Positions 36,635-47,999 of a stretch of DNA of 64,000 bases are shown here, piece by piece. The stretch's first letter is position 1. The number at the start of each line of letters is the position of its first letter. The position numbers and the translations under genes were made by a program. This DNA comes from Oryzicola mucosus (GTDB taxonomy: Bacteria > Pseudomonadota > Alphaproteobacteria > Rhizobiales > Rhizobiaceae). The stretch spans positions 1 to 64,000 of the forward strand of contig NZ_JACVVX010000001.1 of assembly GCF_014534685.1 (NCBI RefSeq), in the 5' to 3' direction. The notes beneath the pieces are model-generated. The model was not told where the DNA came from and searched no databases. It was given only the letters and a program-made list of their open reading frames with translations.

Positions 36635-38539
36635 CTACTCCGCGCCGCTTTCGCTGCGGCTGGTCAAAGGCGAGATGAAGGGGCTGTCCCAGGAGCCGCC
36701 GACGAAAAAGCTCGCGACGCGTGGCGGCGGCGCAGCTGGGGTAGTGGGTTGCGTCTGCACATTCGCCGTCGGTGCCTGGCCTTCTGCCTGTGCAGCCGGT
36801 GGGGCGGCAGGTGGCGGCGCGGGCGGTTGTATCGGCTCAATGCCGCCGGTCAGCGCCAGGCCGCGACCGATATAGGGCACGATGCCGCTGAGCCAGAGGC
36901 GGTTGCCCCCGGAGCGGGCTTCAGCCTTTTCGAGCCGTGCAACACCGTCATTGAGGGCTGCTCTCACCTCCATGCCGTCGATCGGCAGATTGTTCTGCGA
37001 CACGTCGGCAAGCGCGAAGAATCCGCCTTCCTTGAGCCGGTTTTGGAATCCGCCCAGATCGAAGCCCGAGAGCGTGCCCTGGCCGAAATTGGCGGAGATC
37101 GAGCCGTCGGCATTCTGCATCAGCGACTGCCAGTCATGCGCCTCGCCTTTCATCGTCAGGGAAATGTTGCCGCGCGACACAGGCGCGACCTTGCTCATGC
37201 CCACGGCCTGGCCGAAGGCGCCGCCATCGATGTCATTTGCCATCAGCCGCAATTCGACCTGGGTTCCGCCATCTCCGCGGTCGAAGCGCAGCCCGGCCTG
37301 AACGCTGCCGCCAAAGGCGCTGGCGTCGGAAATGTCAAAGACCGCGAGTTCGTTCCTCACCTGCGCGGTCGCTGCCACATTGGCGAGGGTGAGCGACCCC
37401 GCGGTCGCAGTTGCAGAAGACAGCCTGAGGTCCACATCCACCCGTACCGGAAGCTGCTGAGCAGTGTCGGCGGGCGACAGCGTCAGCGGCGACAGCGCGT
37501 AGAGGAACGTCTGCAGGTTCAGCGTCTCGAAGGCCAACGTTCCAGAGAGAGCCGGCGTGCTCGGCCCGAGCACGATTTCCAGCGCACCCAGCCCCGGATT
37601 GCCATCCAGGACGATCTGGGTATTTTCCATCTTCATGCGCTGAAGGTTGCCCGACGCTTTCGCATTGACCGACAACGCGCCGATGGCGCGATGTGGCATG
37701 ACCTGCGATCCCGACCATTCGAGCAGCCGGCGCAGCGCGGGCGTGGCAAAGCGTAACTGGCCGTCGAAATAAGGATCGCCAAGCACGCTTGCACGACCTT
37801 CGAACGACGCCTCTGCCGGCTGGGCCTTGAACGACCACGACAGCGGGCCGGCGCCGCCTGCAAGCAGCAACAACGGCTGAGCAGACGCAATGCCGATGCT
37901 CGATGCTTCGCCGCGCCATGTGCCCGAGGCATTGAAATTCGCTGGTTTGTCGAGCGTCGGCCAATCGATGCGAGCGTTGAGGCCCTTGACGACTTCTTCA
38001 TCGCCCGCGACGACACGTCCATCAATGAACTCGACGGTGCCGAACGGCGTGTTCGGCAAGGAAGACAGGTCCGGCTGCTGTGGATTGGCCTCGACCAGGC
38101 GTCGCGTGACGTCGATGGCGCGCGCGATGGACCCGCCGCCGGGCAAGGGCGGCGGCCTGACCGCATTCCCCTCGCCTTCGAAATACACCACCGGCCGGAT
38201 CAGCCGAGCGCCCGAAAACACGATATTGCCGCGAAGGGCGGCAAAGGCGGACAGATCGATCTCGACACGCTCGGCTTCGAGAACCGGCGTATCGGGAGAA
38301 TCGTCCCAGCGGGAGAGAGAAACGTCGGTGATAATGGCGCGCAACGGCCATATCTCGATCACAGGCGGCGCATCGATGATGACGCGATAGCCGCTGGAAA
38401 GGCTCATGTTGAAGGCAATACGATCCCGCACGATCTGGGATGCAGCGACATAGGGCAAAACAGCGACGCCCACTGCGCCGATAGCAAGCAATGCAGCGAC
38501 GGCCCAGATCAAACGCCTGACCAGTGGTGATGCCTTCAT
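36635..38539 (-). CDS. AsmA-family inner-membrane-anchored protein
   Basis: 634 residues. One N-terminal transmembrane helix (about 8-30, WAVAALLAIGAVGVAVLPYV) is followed by a long periplasmic beta-rich region (YRVIIDAPPVIEIWPLRAII, SPDTPVLEAERVEIDLSAFA) typical of AsmA/TamB-related proteins. GNISLTMKGEAHDWQSLMQN and NADGSISANFGQGTLSGFDL form the AsmA C-terminal domain. A Pro/Ala/Gln-rich linker lies at about 575-620. Such proteins affect envelope lipid transport. ATG 38539 places the helix at the start; an in-frame codon at 38593 is less likely. Confidence 0.88.
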   Translation of the reverse strand: MKASPLVRRLIWAVAALLAIGAVGVAVLPYVAASQIVRDRIAFNMSLSSGYRVIIDAPPVIEIWPLRAIITDVSLSRWDDSPDTPVLEAERVEIDLSAFAALRGNIVFSGARLIRPVVYFEGEGNAVRPPPLPGGGSIARAIDVTRRLVEANPQQPDLSSLPNTPFGTVEFIDGRVVAGDEEVVKGLNARIDWPTLDKPANFNASGTWRGEASSIGIASAQPLLLLAGGAGPLSWSFKAQPAEASFEGRASVLGDPYFDGQLRFATPALRRLLEWSGSQVMPHRAIGALSVNAKASGNLQRMKMENTQIVLDGNPGLGALEIVLGPSTPALSGTLAFETLNLQTFLYALSPLTLSPADTAQQLPVRVDVDLRLSSATATAGSLTLANVAATAQVRNELAVFDISDASAFGGSVQAGLRFDRGDGGTQVELRLMANDIDGGAFGQAVGMSKVAPVSRGNISLTMKGEAHDWQSLMQNADGSISANFGQGTLSGFDLGGFQNRLKEGGFFALADVSQNNLPIDGMEVRAALNDGVARLEKAEARSGGNRLWLSGIVPYIGRGLALTGGIEPIQPPAPPPAAPPAAQAEGQAPTANVQTQPTTPAAPPPRVASFFVGGSWDSPFISPLTSRSESGAE

Positions 38540-38698
38540 AGCCCCGTATGCAGCCCTTTCAGACGGGTTTAGCGGACAGGCCCGGCATTTCAAGTCTTTA
38601 TGGCCTCGTCAAGGCGATTGCACACAGCGCAACGCTGCTTCTTGATTTGCCGCAGTGCAATATGCATAAGCGCAGGGGTGTGTGGAGGAGAACGCATA

Positions 38699-40654
<1,956 letters not shown>

Positions 40655-40700
40655 ACGCGAGCGGCGATTTTTTAACAATCCACAGTTTTACATCCCTCTC

Positions 40701-40724
40701 AAGGCGTCTCCGGGCGCCTTTTTC
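40701..40724 (+). terminator. terminator after acetoacetyl-CoA synthetase
   Basis: AAGGCG (40701-40706) and CGCCTT (40715-40720) form a six-base-pair stem with an eight-base loop, followed by TTTCTTTTC. It lies 47 bases after the stop. Confidence 0.75.
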
Positions 40725-40840
40725 TTTTCACGGTTCGCGGGAACCAAGCTGCGTTTCCGCCTTTTTTGCACACGGACAGAATTGTGAATTGCCATTTCCA
40801 TAACGGCGCGTTACCTTCCGTAACAAACGGAGAGCAAACA

Positions 40841-40939
40841 ATGAGCGAAATTCAAAGAGCCGCCATCGTCACATCTCTGATGATCCTTTGCGCCAACGCA
40901 GTTCTCGTGGCCGCGATCATCAATTCTGTTCCGCATTAA
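40841..40939 (+). CDS. 32-residue membrane peptide
   Basis: ATG 40841 is preceded by GGAGAG at about eight bases and the frame runs 32 codons to TAA. The peptide is a short polar head (MSEIQRAAIVTS) and one hydrophobic helix (LMILCANAVLVAAIINSV). It sits between the synthetase terminator and the iron permease, convergent with the latter. No family recognised; the start signals are the main support. Confidence 0.5.
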   Translation: MSEIQRAAIVTSLMILCANAVLVAAIINSVPH

Positions 40940-40981
40940 ACGGGCGGTTTTGCTACGTTTGCACCAGGTCGCCTCGCGTCC

Positions 40982-42667
40982 CTAAAGATGTGCGTCCGCA
41001 TCACGCATCAACGCACCTGACAACAGCAGAACCGGAACCATCGCCGTCAAAATGATGGTCAACGCGGCGGCTGCTCCATCCTGGGGCACACCGCGCGAGG
41101 CATTCTCATAGACGTGGGTGGCAAGTGTGTTGAAGCCGAAAGGCCGCAACAGGATCGTCGCCGACAGCTCCTTCACCGTATCGACGAAGACCAGCACCGC
41201 AGCCGTCAGAATGGCCGGCCGCAACAGCGGCAGCAGCACCGACAGCGCGCTCCGCACGGGTGTGCGGCCCAGGCTGCGGGCGGCATCGTCGAGCCCGGCC
41301 GGCAGTTTTTCCATCCCCGAACGAATTGAGCCTTCCGCGAGGGCTACGAAACGAATCGTGCAGGCCAGCACGACGGCAGCGGCGGAACCGGTCAGAAGCA
41401 GGCCCGTCGAGAAGCCGAAATTGGCGCGGAAGAACGCGTCGATCGTGTTGTCGAATCGGGCGAGCGAGAAGAGAAGGCCGAGCCCCAATATGCCACCCGG
41501 CAGCGCATAACCGATCGACGCCAGCCGAACCACGGCGATCATCCCACGCCCCCGGCATAGCCGCACCACATTGAGCAGCAACAGCGCCACCGTCACGGTC
41601 AGCAGCGCGGTCAGCGTGGCGGTCGTAAGGCTGTTGAACAGCGCCTTGCCGAGCGCAGGCGCAAAGAACTGGTCCATACGCCGCGACGCATACTGCCCGA
41701 AGATTAGCAGCGGCACTCCGAAGCCGCAGAGGACGGGCAAGAGCAATGTCAAGGACATCGCCCAACGCTTGAAGCCCACAATCCGAACACGCGGCGGATG
41801 CACTTTCATCTGCGTCGAACGGCCGGCGTGATAGCGCTGGCGGCGGCGCACCCATTGCTCGGCGACAAGCAGCACAAATACCAGCAGCAGCATGATCAGA
41901 GCAATCTGCGCTCCGCCCTCCAGGCTGTTGCGATTCAGCCAGGTCGTGTAGACGGCCACGGTTAGGGTGCGGACGCCGAAATATTCGGCCGCGCCGACGT
42001 CGTTGATGGTCTCCATCAGCACGAGGGCAAGGCCTGCAACGATGGCGGGACGTGCGACAGGCAGCAGCACCCGCCAGAAAACGCGGCGCGGCGATGCCCC
42101 CAAGGTGCGGGCAACATCGGCAATGTTGCGTCCCTGCATGAGAAACACCACGCGGGTGGTCATATAAACATAAGGGTAGAGCACGGCAGCCAGCACGAAC
42201 GCCGTGCCCTGCGTGGTGCGGATATCGGGAAACCAGTAGTCGCGTATTGTCTGGAACCCGAACAGGGCGCGCACCATGCCTTGCAAAGGCCCGTGGAAAT
42301 GCAGGAACTCGCCATAGGCATAGGCGGCGAGATAGGGCGGCACGGCAAACGGTAGCACCAGCATCCAGGACAGTGTCTTGCGAAACGGGAAATCGTAGGC
42401 GACCACGGCCCAGGCCGACGCCACACCGACGACAGCAGTCATCACAGCCACGAGCGACATCAGCAGGAGTGTTGAGCGGATCGAACCTGGAAGCACGTTT
42501 TGGACGAGATGCGGCCAGTCTTCGCCTGAGCCCGAGAGCGCGACGAATGCGAGGGCGATGATCGGCAACAGCACGATTGCGCTGACCAGCAGAGCTGCGC
42601 TGCGCAGCAAGGGGTGGCGCGGCGGGCGCACGGGATCGACAGCCTTGCGGCTCCCGATACTGTTCAC
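40982..42667 (-). CDS. fbpB: ferric-iron ABC transporter permease (two-unit)
   Basis: About 561 residues with 12 or so transmembrane helices in two duplicated permease units, as in FbpB/SfuB/FutB. Both cytoplasmic loops carry the ABC-contact motif: ADVARTLGASPRRVFWRVLL and DDAARSLGRTPVRSALSVLL. It moves Fe3+ across the inner membrane with the adjacent binding protein. No ATP-binding gene is next to it, so the ATPase must be elsewhere. The start is uncertain: GTG 42667 is my choice; TTG 42685 (six bases after GGAGGG) and TTG 42706 are alternatives, the last lying inside a terminator-like hairpin's T-run. Confidence 0.9.
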   Translation of the reverse strand: MNSIGSRKAVDPVRPPRHPLLRSAALLVSAIVLLPIIALAFVALSGSGEDWPHLVQNVLPGSIRSTLLLMSLVAVMTAVVGVASAWAVVAYDFPFRKTLSWMLVLPFAVPPYLAAYAYGEFLHFHGPLQGMVRALFGFQTIRDYWFPDIRTTQGTAFVLAAVLYPYVYMTTRVVFLMQGRNIADVARTLGASPRRVFWRVLLPVARPAIVAGLALVLMETINDVGAAEYFGVRTLTVAVYTTWLNRNSLEGGAQIALIMLLLVFVLLVAEQWVRRRQRYHAGRSTQMKVHPPRVRIVGFKRWAMSLTLLLPVLCGFGVPLLIFGQYASRRMDQFFAPALGKALFNSLTTATLTALLTVTVALLLLNVVRLCRGRGMIAVVRLASIGYALPGGILGLGLLFSLARFDNTIDAFFRANFGFSTGLLLTGSAAAVVLACTIRFVALAEGSIRSGMEKLPAGLDDAARSLGRTPVRSALSVLLPLLRPAILTAAVLVFVDTVKELSATILLRPFGFNTLATHVYENASRGVPQDGAAAALTIILTAMVPVLLLSGALMRDADAHL

Positions 42668-42702
42668 GCTTGCGACCTGCCCCAAACCAGACCCTCCAAA
42701 CG

Positions 42703-42731
42703 ACAAAACCGGGCCGATTGGATCGGCCCGG
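42703..42731 (-). terminator. hairpin with T-run between fbpA and fbpB
   Basis: CCGGGCCGAT (42709-42718) and ATCGGCCCGG (42722-42731) form a perfect 10-base-pair stem with a three-base loop. On the minus strand a TTTTG run follows. It sits inside the transporter operon, so it probably lets only part of transcription reach the permease. Confidence 0.72.
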
Positions 42732-42757
42732 GTTCGAAGACTTTTATCGGCGACCGA

Positions 42758-43795
42758 TCAGGAAGCCGGGCCGTCATCCAGGCCGACGCGGTCGACCATC
42801 TCGGAGGCCTGCTTGCGATATTTGGCAATGTCAGCCAGGGGCAACGTGTCTGCCTTGAGTTCACCGAACGCTTTGACCGTCTCCGAAGGCTCCAGGCCGG
42901 GCTCGACCGGATATTCGTAGTTTGCCTCGGCATAGACCTGCTGTGCCTTATGGCTGGCCAGGAACTCGATCAGCTTGACGGCATTGTCGCGGTTCGGCGC
43001 ATGCTTGGCGATCGCTGCACCCGAGATATTGACGTGGGTGAGGCCGTTCTCGAAGGTCGGGAAGAGCACGTTGATCGCGTTGCCCCACTCCTTCTCCTTC
43101 GGATCCTTCTCATTGTTGCGCATCAAACCGACATAGTAGGTGTTGCCGATGGCGATGTCGCACTCGCCCGCCGCAATGGCGCCAGCCTGCGGACGGTCGC
43201 CGCCGTCAGGCTTCTTGGCAAGATTGGCCTTGAGGCCTTTCATCCACTCTTCGGTCTTTTCCGCACCCCAGTGCGAAATTGCTGCGGAGAAGAGTGCCAG
43301 ATTGTAGTCGTGCTGCCCCGAACGCATGCAAATCTTGCCCTTCCACTTGGGGTCGGCCAGATCGGCATAAGTGATCGTGGTATCTTGCACGCGGTCTTTC
43401 GAGGCATAGACGACGCGAGCGCGCTTGGTGACGCCGAACCAATTGCCTTCCGGATCGCGATACTCGGCCGGCAGCTCGGCGTTCAGCTTTTCATCGACCA
43501 GAGGCTGGGTGACGCCCTTTTCCTTAGCCGAGGTCAAACGCGAAATGTCGACCGTCATGATGACGTCGGCGGGCGAGTTTTCGCCCTCGGCCAAGATGCG
43601 CTCCTCGAGGCCCTTGTCGAGAAACAGGACTTCGGTCTGGATGCCCGTCTCCGCGGTGAACGCGTCGAGCACAGGCTTGATCAGGTCGGGCTGGCGATAG
43701 GTGTAGATGTTGACGGTGCCATCGGCCAGAGCCGAGGTGGCAAACAATGCGGCAAGCGCAAAAGCGCCAAGGCCCGAAGTCTTTTTGGAAATCAT
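42758..43795 (-). CDS. fbpA: ferric-iron ABC transporter substrate-binding protein
   Basis: 345 residues with a signal peptide (about 1-24, GLGAFALAALFATSALA). GTVNIYTYRQPDLIKPVLDA and FTAETGIQTEVLFLDKGLEE match FbpA/FutA-type iron-binding proteins; the paired tyrosines in AIGNTYYVGLM are the typical iron ligands. It captures Fe3+ in the periplasm for the permease downstream. An Irr-type palindrome lies 122 bases upstream, so it is probably iron-regulated. Confidence 0.94.
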   Translation of the reverse strand: MISKKTSGLGAFALAALFATSALADGTVNIYTYRQPDLIKPVLDAFTAETGIQTEVLFLDKGLEERILAEGENSPADVIMTVDISRLTSAKEKGVTQPLVDEKLNAELPAEYRDPEGNWFGVTKRARVVYASKDRVQDTTITYADLADPKWKGKICMRSGQHDYNLALFSAAISHWGAEKTEEWMKGLKANLAKKPDGGDRPQAGAIAAGECDIAIGNTYYVGLMRNNEKDPKEKEWGNAINVLFPTFENGLTHVNISGAAIAKHAPNRDNAVKLIEFLASHKAQQVYAEANYEYPVEPGLEPSETVKAFGELKADTLPLADIAKYRKQASEMVDRVGLDDGPAS

Positions 43796-43916
43796 AGTGA
43801 CGTCTCCCTGCCCAAATGGCTTCGCCGGCAGCCTAAGACCGCCAGGCCCTCAAAACAGCGCCTATATGCTCAAGCGGAGTGAACTAATCAACTATAAAGA
43901 TCAACAAAATCAACTA

Positions 43917-43933
43917 TTTAGAATAGTTCTAAA
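43917..43933. promoter_or_regulatory. iron-control element (Irr-type box)
   Basis: TTTAGAATAGTTCTAAA is a perfect palindrome with a three-base centre. It matches the ICE motif bound by Irr in rhizobia and related bacteria. It is upstream of fbpA in an AT-rich promoter region and downstream of the kinase gene's stop. Confidence 0.78.
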
Positions 43934-44048
43934 GTGGAGCGTTGCGCACTGTTTTCAACGCTTTGCCAAACAATCTCATACAAATGCGGGCTCCGATCAC
44001 GAAAATGTGACCGTTACGACGTTTTGCCAGACTATGCCTATCCTCAGT

Positions 44049-47000
44049 TTATTCCGCCAGAACCCTGGTGGACGGGAAAATGACCTCGACCAGCGTTCCC
44101 TCGCCCGGCGTCGAAGTGATGGTGAAACGGGCGCGATTGGCCTCCACCATGGCTTTGGTCAACGGCAGACCGAGGCCTGTCCCGTCGCCGCGCGGGCGCT
44201 TGAGCGAATTGATCTGCTTGAACGGCTTCATCGCCTGCTCGATCTCCGCCTGTGTCATGCCAACACCGGTATCACGTACCCTCAAGGCAATATCGCCGCT
44301 CTGTTCGTATGAGGTTGACACGATGACCTGCCCGCCTGCCTGGGTATAGCGAATAGCATTCGACAACACGTTGAGCGCGATCTGGCGCAGGCTGCGCATA
44401 TCGGCAACCACCTCCGGCAGACGTGACGCGAAGCTGGACCGGATGATGACGCGCTCGCGATTGGCCTGCGGCTGCATCAGCGCCACAGTCTCGGACAGCA
44501 CGTCGTTGATGGAGACGGCTTCGTAATCCATCTCCTGCTGACCGGCTTCGATCTTCGAGATATCCAGCAGGTCGTTGACGAGATCGAGCACATGATTGCC
44601 CGATCGATTGATGTCGCGGAGATAGTCGCGATAACGGTCATTGGCCACGGGGCCGAATTTCTCGTCCATCATCAATTCGGAAAAGCCTATGATGGCGTTG
44701 AGCGGCGTACGTATCTCGTGACTGATCCGCGCGAGGAAATCTGTTTTCTGCGAAGAGGCGCGTTCGGCAATCGACCGGGCCTGAGTCAATTCCTCCTCCG
44801 CGCGTTTCCAGGGGGTGATGTCGCGCACCACCGCGCAGTAGCCGCTGTCATGCGGCAACTTGCCGATGCTCATGAACATCGGGATGAAACCGCCCTCCGC
44901 CTCGCGGCCAATGACATTGCGCCCGTCATTGAGCACGCTTGCCACGCCATTATCCGCCAGCCCATTGAGATAATCCTGGACGGCGCGCTGACTTTCGATA
45001 GCGAACAGCGCGGTAAACGGCTTGCCGGCAACCTCATCGCTGTCCTGACCGAACAGCGCTTCCGCCGGACGACTGATGGAGCGGATATTGCCCTCCAGGT
45101 CGATCAGCACCACGCCATCGGTGGCGGTATCGATGATCGCACGCATCTCGGCCACGCGCGTTTGCAAGGCCGAAACCATCGAAGCCGTACCTGTAACGTC
45201 CTTGTCAACTTCGCTGTCGGCAGGCTTGACCACCAGCATCAGCGCCTTGCGGCCGCGCCAAGGCACGGAACGCAGCAGCGCTTCGACAGCGAATTCCGCG
45301 CCGCCTTTCGCCCGCATTTTCAGATTTCGGTCGGCATCGCCGACATCGGAAAGATGGTCGACGAACAGGCTGCCAAGCCCGCCGGCCATTTCGATATCAT
45401 CGAGCGACGCGTGGCCGATAAGGGCCAGGAATTCCGGGTTGGCATAATGCAGCCGGTCGCCCGAGTGGATCAACACAGGAAGCGGCATCCGTTCCAGAAG
45501 AGCGGTGTCAGTCAGTGCGTGGTCTTCCGAGGCGGTTTCGAACGATTCCGCGACCGGTTCGGGCACCGCTTCTTCGCTCTGTGGCGATGCGGAAACGTCC
45601 TGTGCCACGGAGGTTTCTTCCAGCGCAGTCACCGTCGGCAGCGTTTCGGCCGGCAGCACATCGAGGGTTTCATCAGAAGACGCCATTTGCTGCGTCTCTT
45701 CCACAGGGGGCTGCGTGGCTTCGACAGGAGTCTTCCTCAGCGTTTCGGCGGCTTCCTTCGTGGTCGCCTCGACCTGCTGCGGCGTCATGTCGGCGGGCTC
45801 GGCAAACGCTGAGGTTTCCGGCTCTGGTGCGAGGACCGGCGGCTCGGATCCTGTCGTTTTCCGCAACCGGTCGCCGATCTCGCGAAACGCGGTGCGCTCG
45901 ACGGGAGACAGTGTCCTGCCATTTTCCACAGAGGCGTCGACTGGCCGATGCGCGACGAGATGGATGACATTTTCGGCAGCGGCCGGTTCTTGTTCGTCGG
46001 CGATCGCCGGCACCTCAGGCTCAGCGGTCGGCGCAACGGGAACCTCGACTACCGCTTCGTCCGGACGTGCATTCGGCACGAGCGCCAGCCCAATGCGCTC
46101 GGGATCGACAACCGATTCCGACGGGCGCAGAACGCCGAAGCCTCGAAAGCCTTCGAAAACACGGTCGCGGCTATAAACAGGCAAAGCCGCCAGATCGACC
46201 GGCACCTTGCGGTCCGTCCCGGCCACCGGCCACAGCACCATCTTGCCCGACCACGTATCGCGCCGCTCCAGAAGGGCTGTAATCTCCTCGTCCGGATCGA
46301 GCGCGAAGGTCACCGAAACATCATGGAACCGCCTACCGATCACATCGGCAGCGCGTTCTCCTACAACCCCGGCAAATTCCGGCGATATGGCGGAAAACAG
46401 GCCATCGGCATCCGTCCGCCAGACGAACCGCACTGCGGGAGCATCGCCATGAAGGCCATCGGCGAGAGTTCCCGGCGTTTCCGTCGAGGGCATTGGCGCA
46501 AGGTCCGGCACTGGTGAAACCACTGCTGCGACAGGCGGTTGCGGCTGTTCGATGGCCGGCGACGTTTCGACAGAAGCCGTCTCGGGTTCCTCGGCCGAGG
46601 CAAAGCTTTCCTGCGTGGCATCGTCCCGCTCGTCGACCACTACAAGAAGATAACGAACGGGATCGTCCGTCAGGCGCGCCACACCGACAGGCAAGCGGCC
46701 GCCGGGCACCGGCAACACGCGCTTGAGCAGGCGCTGTCCTTGCTGTCCGAACTCAGCCACCAGTTGCGAGAGCCGAAAAGGTTCGAGCGAAAGGCTGGAG
46801 AATCCCTCCGAGGCCGCTTCGACTTGTCCCTGGGCATCGAGAAACGCCAGGAAATGGCCGGGCTCACTGAACCCACCGACAGCATGCTGGGCGATATCGG
46901 CCTCACCGCCCGCTCCCGTCTGCTCTGCCGGAACGGCCAGCAGGATTCCGGGCTCCCCATCCGGCAAGGTCACCGCGCTGGCAAGAAAGGCTATGGCACG

Positions 47001-47288
47001 ACTTTGCATGCCGGTCGCCAACCGAACCAAGATCGACCGGTCGTGTCCAATATTGGGGAAGCCGCTGGTCGCAGCAATCTGCCGCCGTGCCGTCACGCCG
47101 AGACGCGAAGATGCGCCAATCATATCCTCGACCGCATCATACCCGAAGATCGACGCCCCCGGGCCATTGGCCCAGATTACATGATCCAGATCGGCAGAGA
47201 GAATCGCCAGGGCGTCGCCGACGGCAAAACGCTGCCTGACCTGGTCGAGGATCGCGACGTCCAGAAATGAGTAGGCTGCTGACGGCAT
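44049..47288 (-). CDS. pdhS: PdhS-like PAS-domain sensor histidine kinase
   Basis: 1079 residues, cytoplasmic, no membrane helix. A PAS-like start (LAILSADLDHVIWANGPGAS) is followed by further PAS-type regions, a Pro/Glu/Thr-rich linker (about 410-600) and a PAS at about 715-825 (IIDTATDGVVLIDLEGNIRS). The kinase core has His857 in ARISHEIRTPLNAIIGFSEL, the N box in NVLSNAIRYT, and DTGVGM and GTGLGLPLTKAM in the ATPase. Architecture and length match PdhS of Brucella and its DivJ/PleC relatives, which control DivK at cell poles. Other PAS kinases of this class cannot be excluded. Confidence 0.85.
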   Translation of the reverse strand: MPSAAYSFLDVAILDQVRQRFAVGDALAILSADLDHVIWANGPGASIFGYDAVEDMIGASSRLGVTARRQIAATSGFPNIGHDRSILVRLATGMQSRAIAFLASAVTLPDGEPGILLAVPAEQTGAGGEADIAQHAVGGFSEPGHFLAFLDAQGQVEAASEGFSSLSLEPFRLSQLVAEFGQQGQRLLKRVLPVPGGRLPVGVARLTDDPVRYLLVVVDERDDATQESFASAEEPETASVETSPAIEQPQPPVAAVVSPVPDLAPMPSTETPGTLADGLHGDAPAVRFVWRTDADGLFSAISPEFAGVVGERAADVIGRRFHDVSVTFALDPDEEITALLERRDTWSGKMVLWPVAGTDRKVPVDLAALPVYSRDRVFEGFRGFGVLRPSESVVDPERIGLALVPNARPDEAVVEVPVAPTAEPEVPAIADEQEPAAAENVIHLVAHRPVDASVENGRTLSPVERTAFREIGDRLRKTTGSEPPVLAPEPETSAFAEPADMTPQQVEATTKEAAETLRKTPVEATQPPVEETQQMASSDETLDVLPAETLPTVTALEETSVAQDVSASPQSEEAVPEPVAESFETASEDHALTDTALLERMPLPVLIHSGDRLHYANPEFLALIGHASLDDIEMAGGLGSLFVDHLSDVGDADRNLKMRAKGGAEFAVEALLRSVPWRGRKALMLVVKPADSEVDKDVTGTASMVSALQTRVAEMRAIIDTATDGVVLIDLEGNIRSISRPAEALFGQDSDEVAGKPFTALFAIESQRAVQDYLNGLADNGVASVLNDGRNVIGREAEGGFIPMFMSIGKLPHDSGYCAVVRDITPWKRAEEELTQARSIAERASSQKTDFLARISHEIRTPLNAIIGFSELMMDEKFGPVANDRYRDYLRDINRSGNHVLDLVNDLLDISKIEAGQQEMDYEAVSINDVLSETVALMQPQANRERVIIRSSFASRLPEVVADMRSLRQIALNVLSNAIRYTQAGGQVIVSTSYEQSGDIALRVRDTGVGMTQAEIEQAMKPFKQINSLKRPRGDGTGLGLPLTKAMVEANRARFTITSTPGEGTLVEVIFPSTRVLAE

Positions 47289-47418
47289 TCTTTTCCCTGC
47301 TTGGCGCGGGTAGTCTACGATTAACGCTTCGTTAATAAAAGCAGTCGGCCGCCACGTCCATCAAGCACAGGGTTAGACCGGGGGTTTCTACGCGATGTGG
47401 TTAACGGTGAAATTTTTT

Positions 47419-47450
47419 GGTGCAGTGCAACATAAATATTGCAACGCACC
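47419..47450. promoter_or_regulatory. dyad operator upstream of the phasin gene
   Basis: GGTGCAGTGCAA (47419-47430) and TTGCAACGCACC (47439-47450) match as reverse complements at 10 of 12 positions, with an eight-base AT-rich spacer. The TGCA-rich arms resemble PhaR/AniA targets. It lies 73 bases before the phasin start. Confidence 0.6.
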
Positions 47451-47522
47451 ATAAGCAGTGCTATATGTCTCTCATCGACATAAAAGGCCTTCGTGAAGGT
47501 CTATCAAGGCAAAGGATGGAAA

Positions 47523-47981
47523 ATGTCCAAGACCAAGACCGCCGAATTCGTAGAAAACGTTGAATTCCCCACCTTCGACGTCTCCAAGGCTACCGACCAG
47601 CTCCGCACTTTCACCGAAAAGGGCGTCGAGCAGTCGAAAGAGGCTTATGCCAAGATCAAGACTGGCGCCGAGGAAGCCCAGAAGACGATCGAGACGACTT
47701 TCGAGACCGTAAAGACGGCTTCGAACGACATGTCCTACAAGGCCATTGCCGCCCTGCGCACCAACACCGAGCTGGGTTTCGCCCATCTTGAGTCGCTGCT
47801 CGGCGCCAAGTCGCTTTCGGAAGTCCTCGAGCTTCAGACCTCGTTCCTCCGCAAGCGCATCGAGCTTTCGGTCGAGCAGGCAAAGGATTTCCAGGCTGTC
47901 GCCACCAAGGCGGCCGAGGACGTCACCAAGCCGGCCAAGGTCGCTTTTGAGAAGGCCTTCACCGAACTCAAGGTTGCCTAA
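47523..47981 (+). CDS. phasin family protein
   Basis: 152 residues, almost all helical and amphipathic. The phasin region is GVEQSKEAYAKIKTGAEEAQ, TIETTFETVKTASNDMSYKA and LLGAKSLSEVLELQTSFLRK then RIELSVEQAKDFQAVATKAA. Phasins coat polyhydroxyalkanoate granules and limit their size. ATG 47523 has AAGGA six bases upstream; an in-frame GTG at 47493 is less likely. The upstream dyad suggests control by the polymer-sensing repressor PhaR/AniA. A CCTCCTCCC hairpin array follows directly. Confidence 0.92.
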   Translation: MSKTKTAEFVENVEFPTFDVSKATDQLRTFTEKGVEQSKEAYAKIKTGAEEAQKTIETTFETVKTASNDMSYKAIAALRTNTELGFAHLESLLGAKSLSEVLELQTSFLRKRIELSVEQAKDFQAVATKAAEDVTKPAKVAFEKAFTELKVA

Positions 47982-47999
47982 ACCGGCACCTTCGGAATA

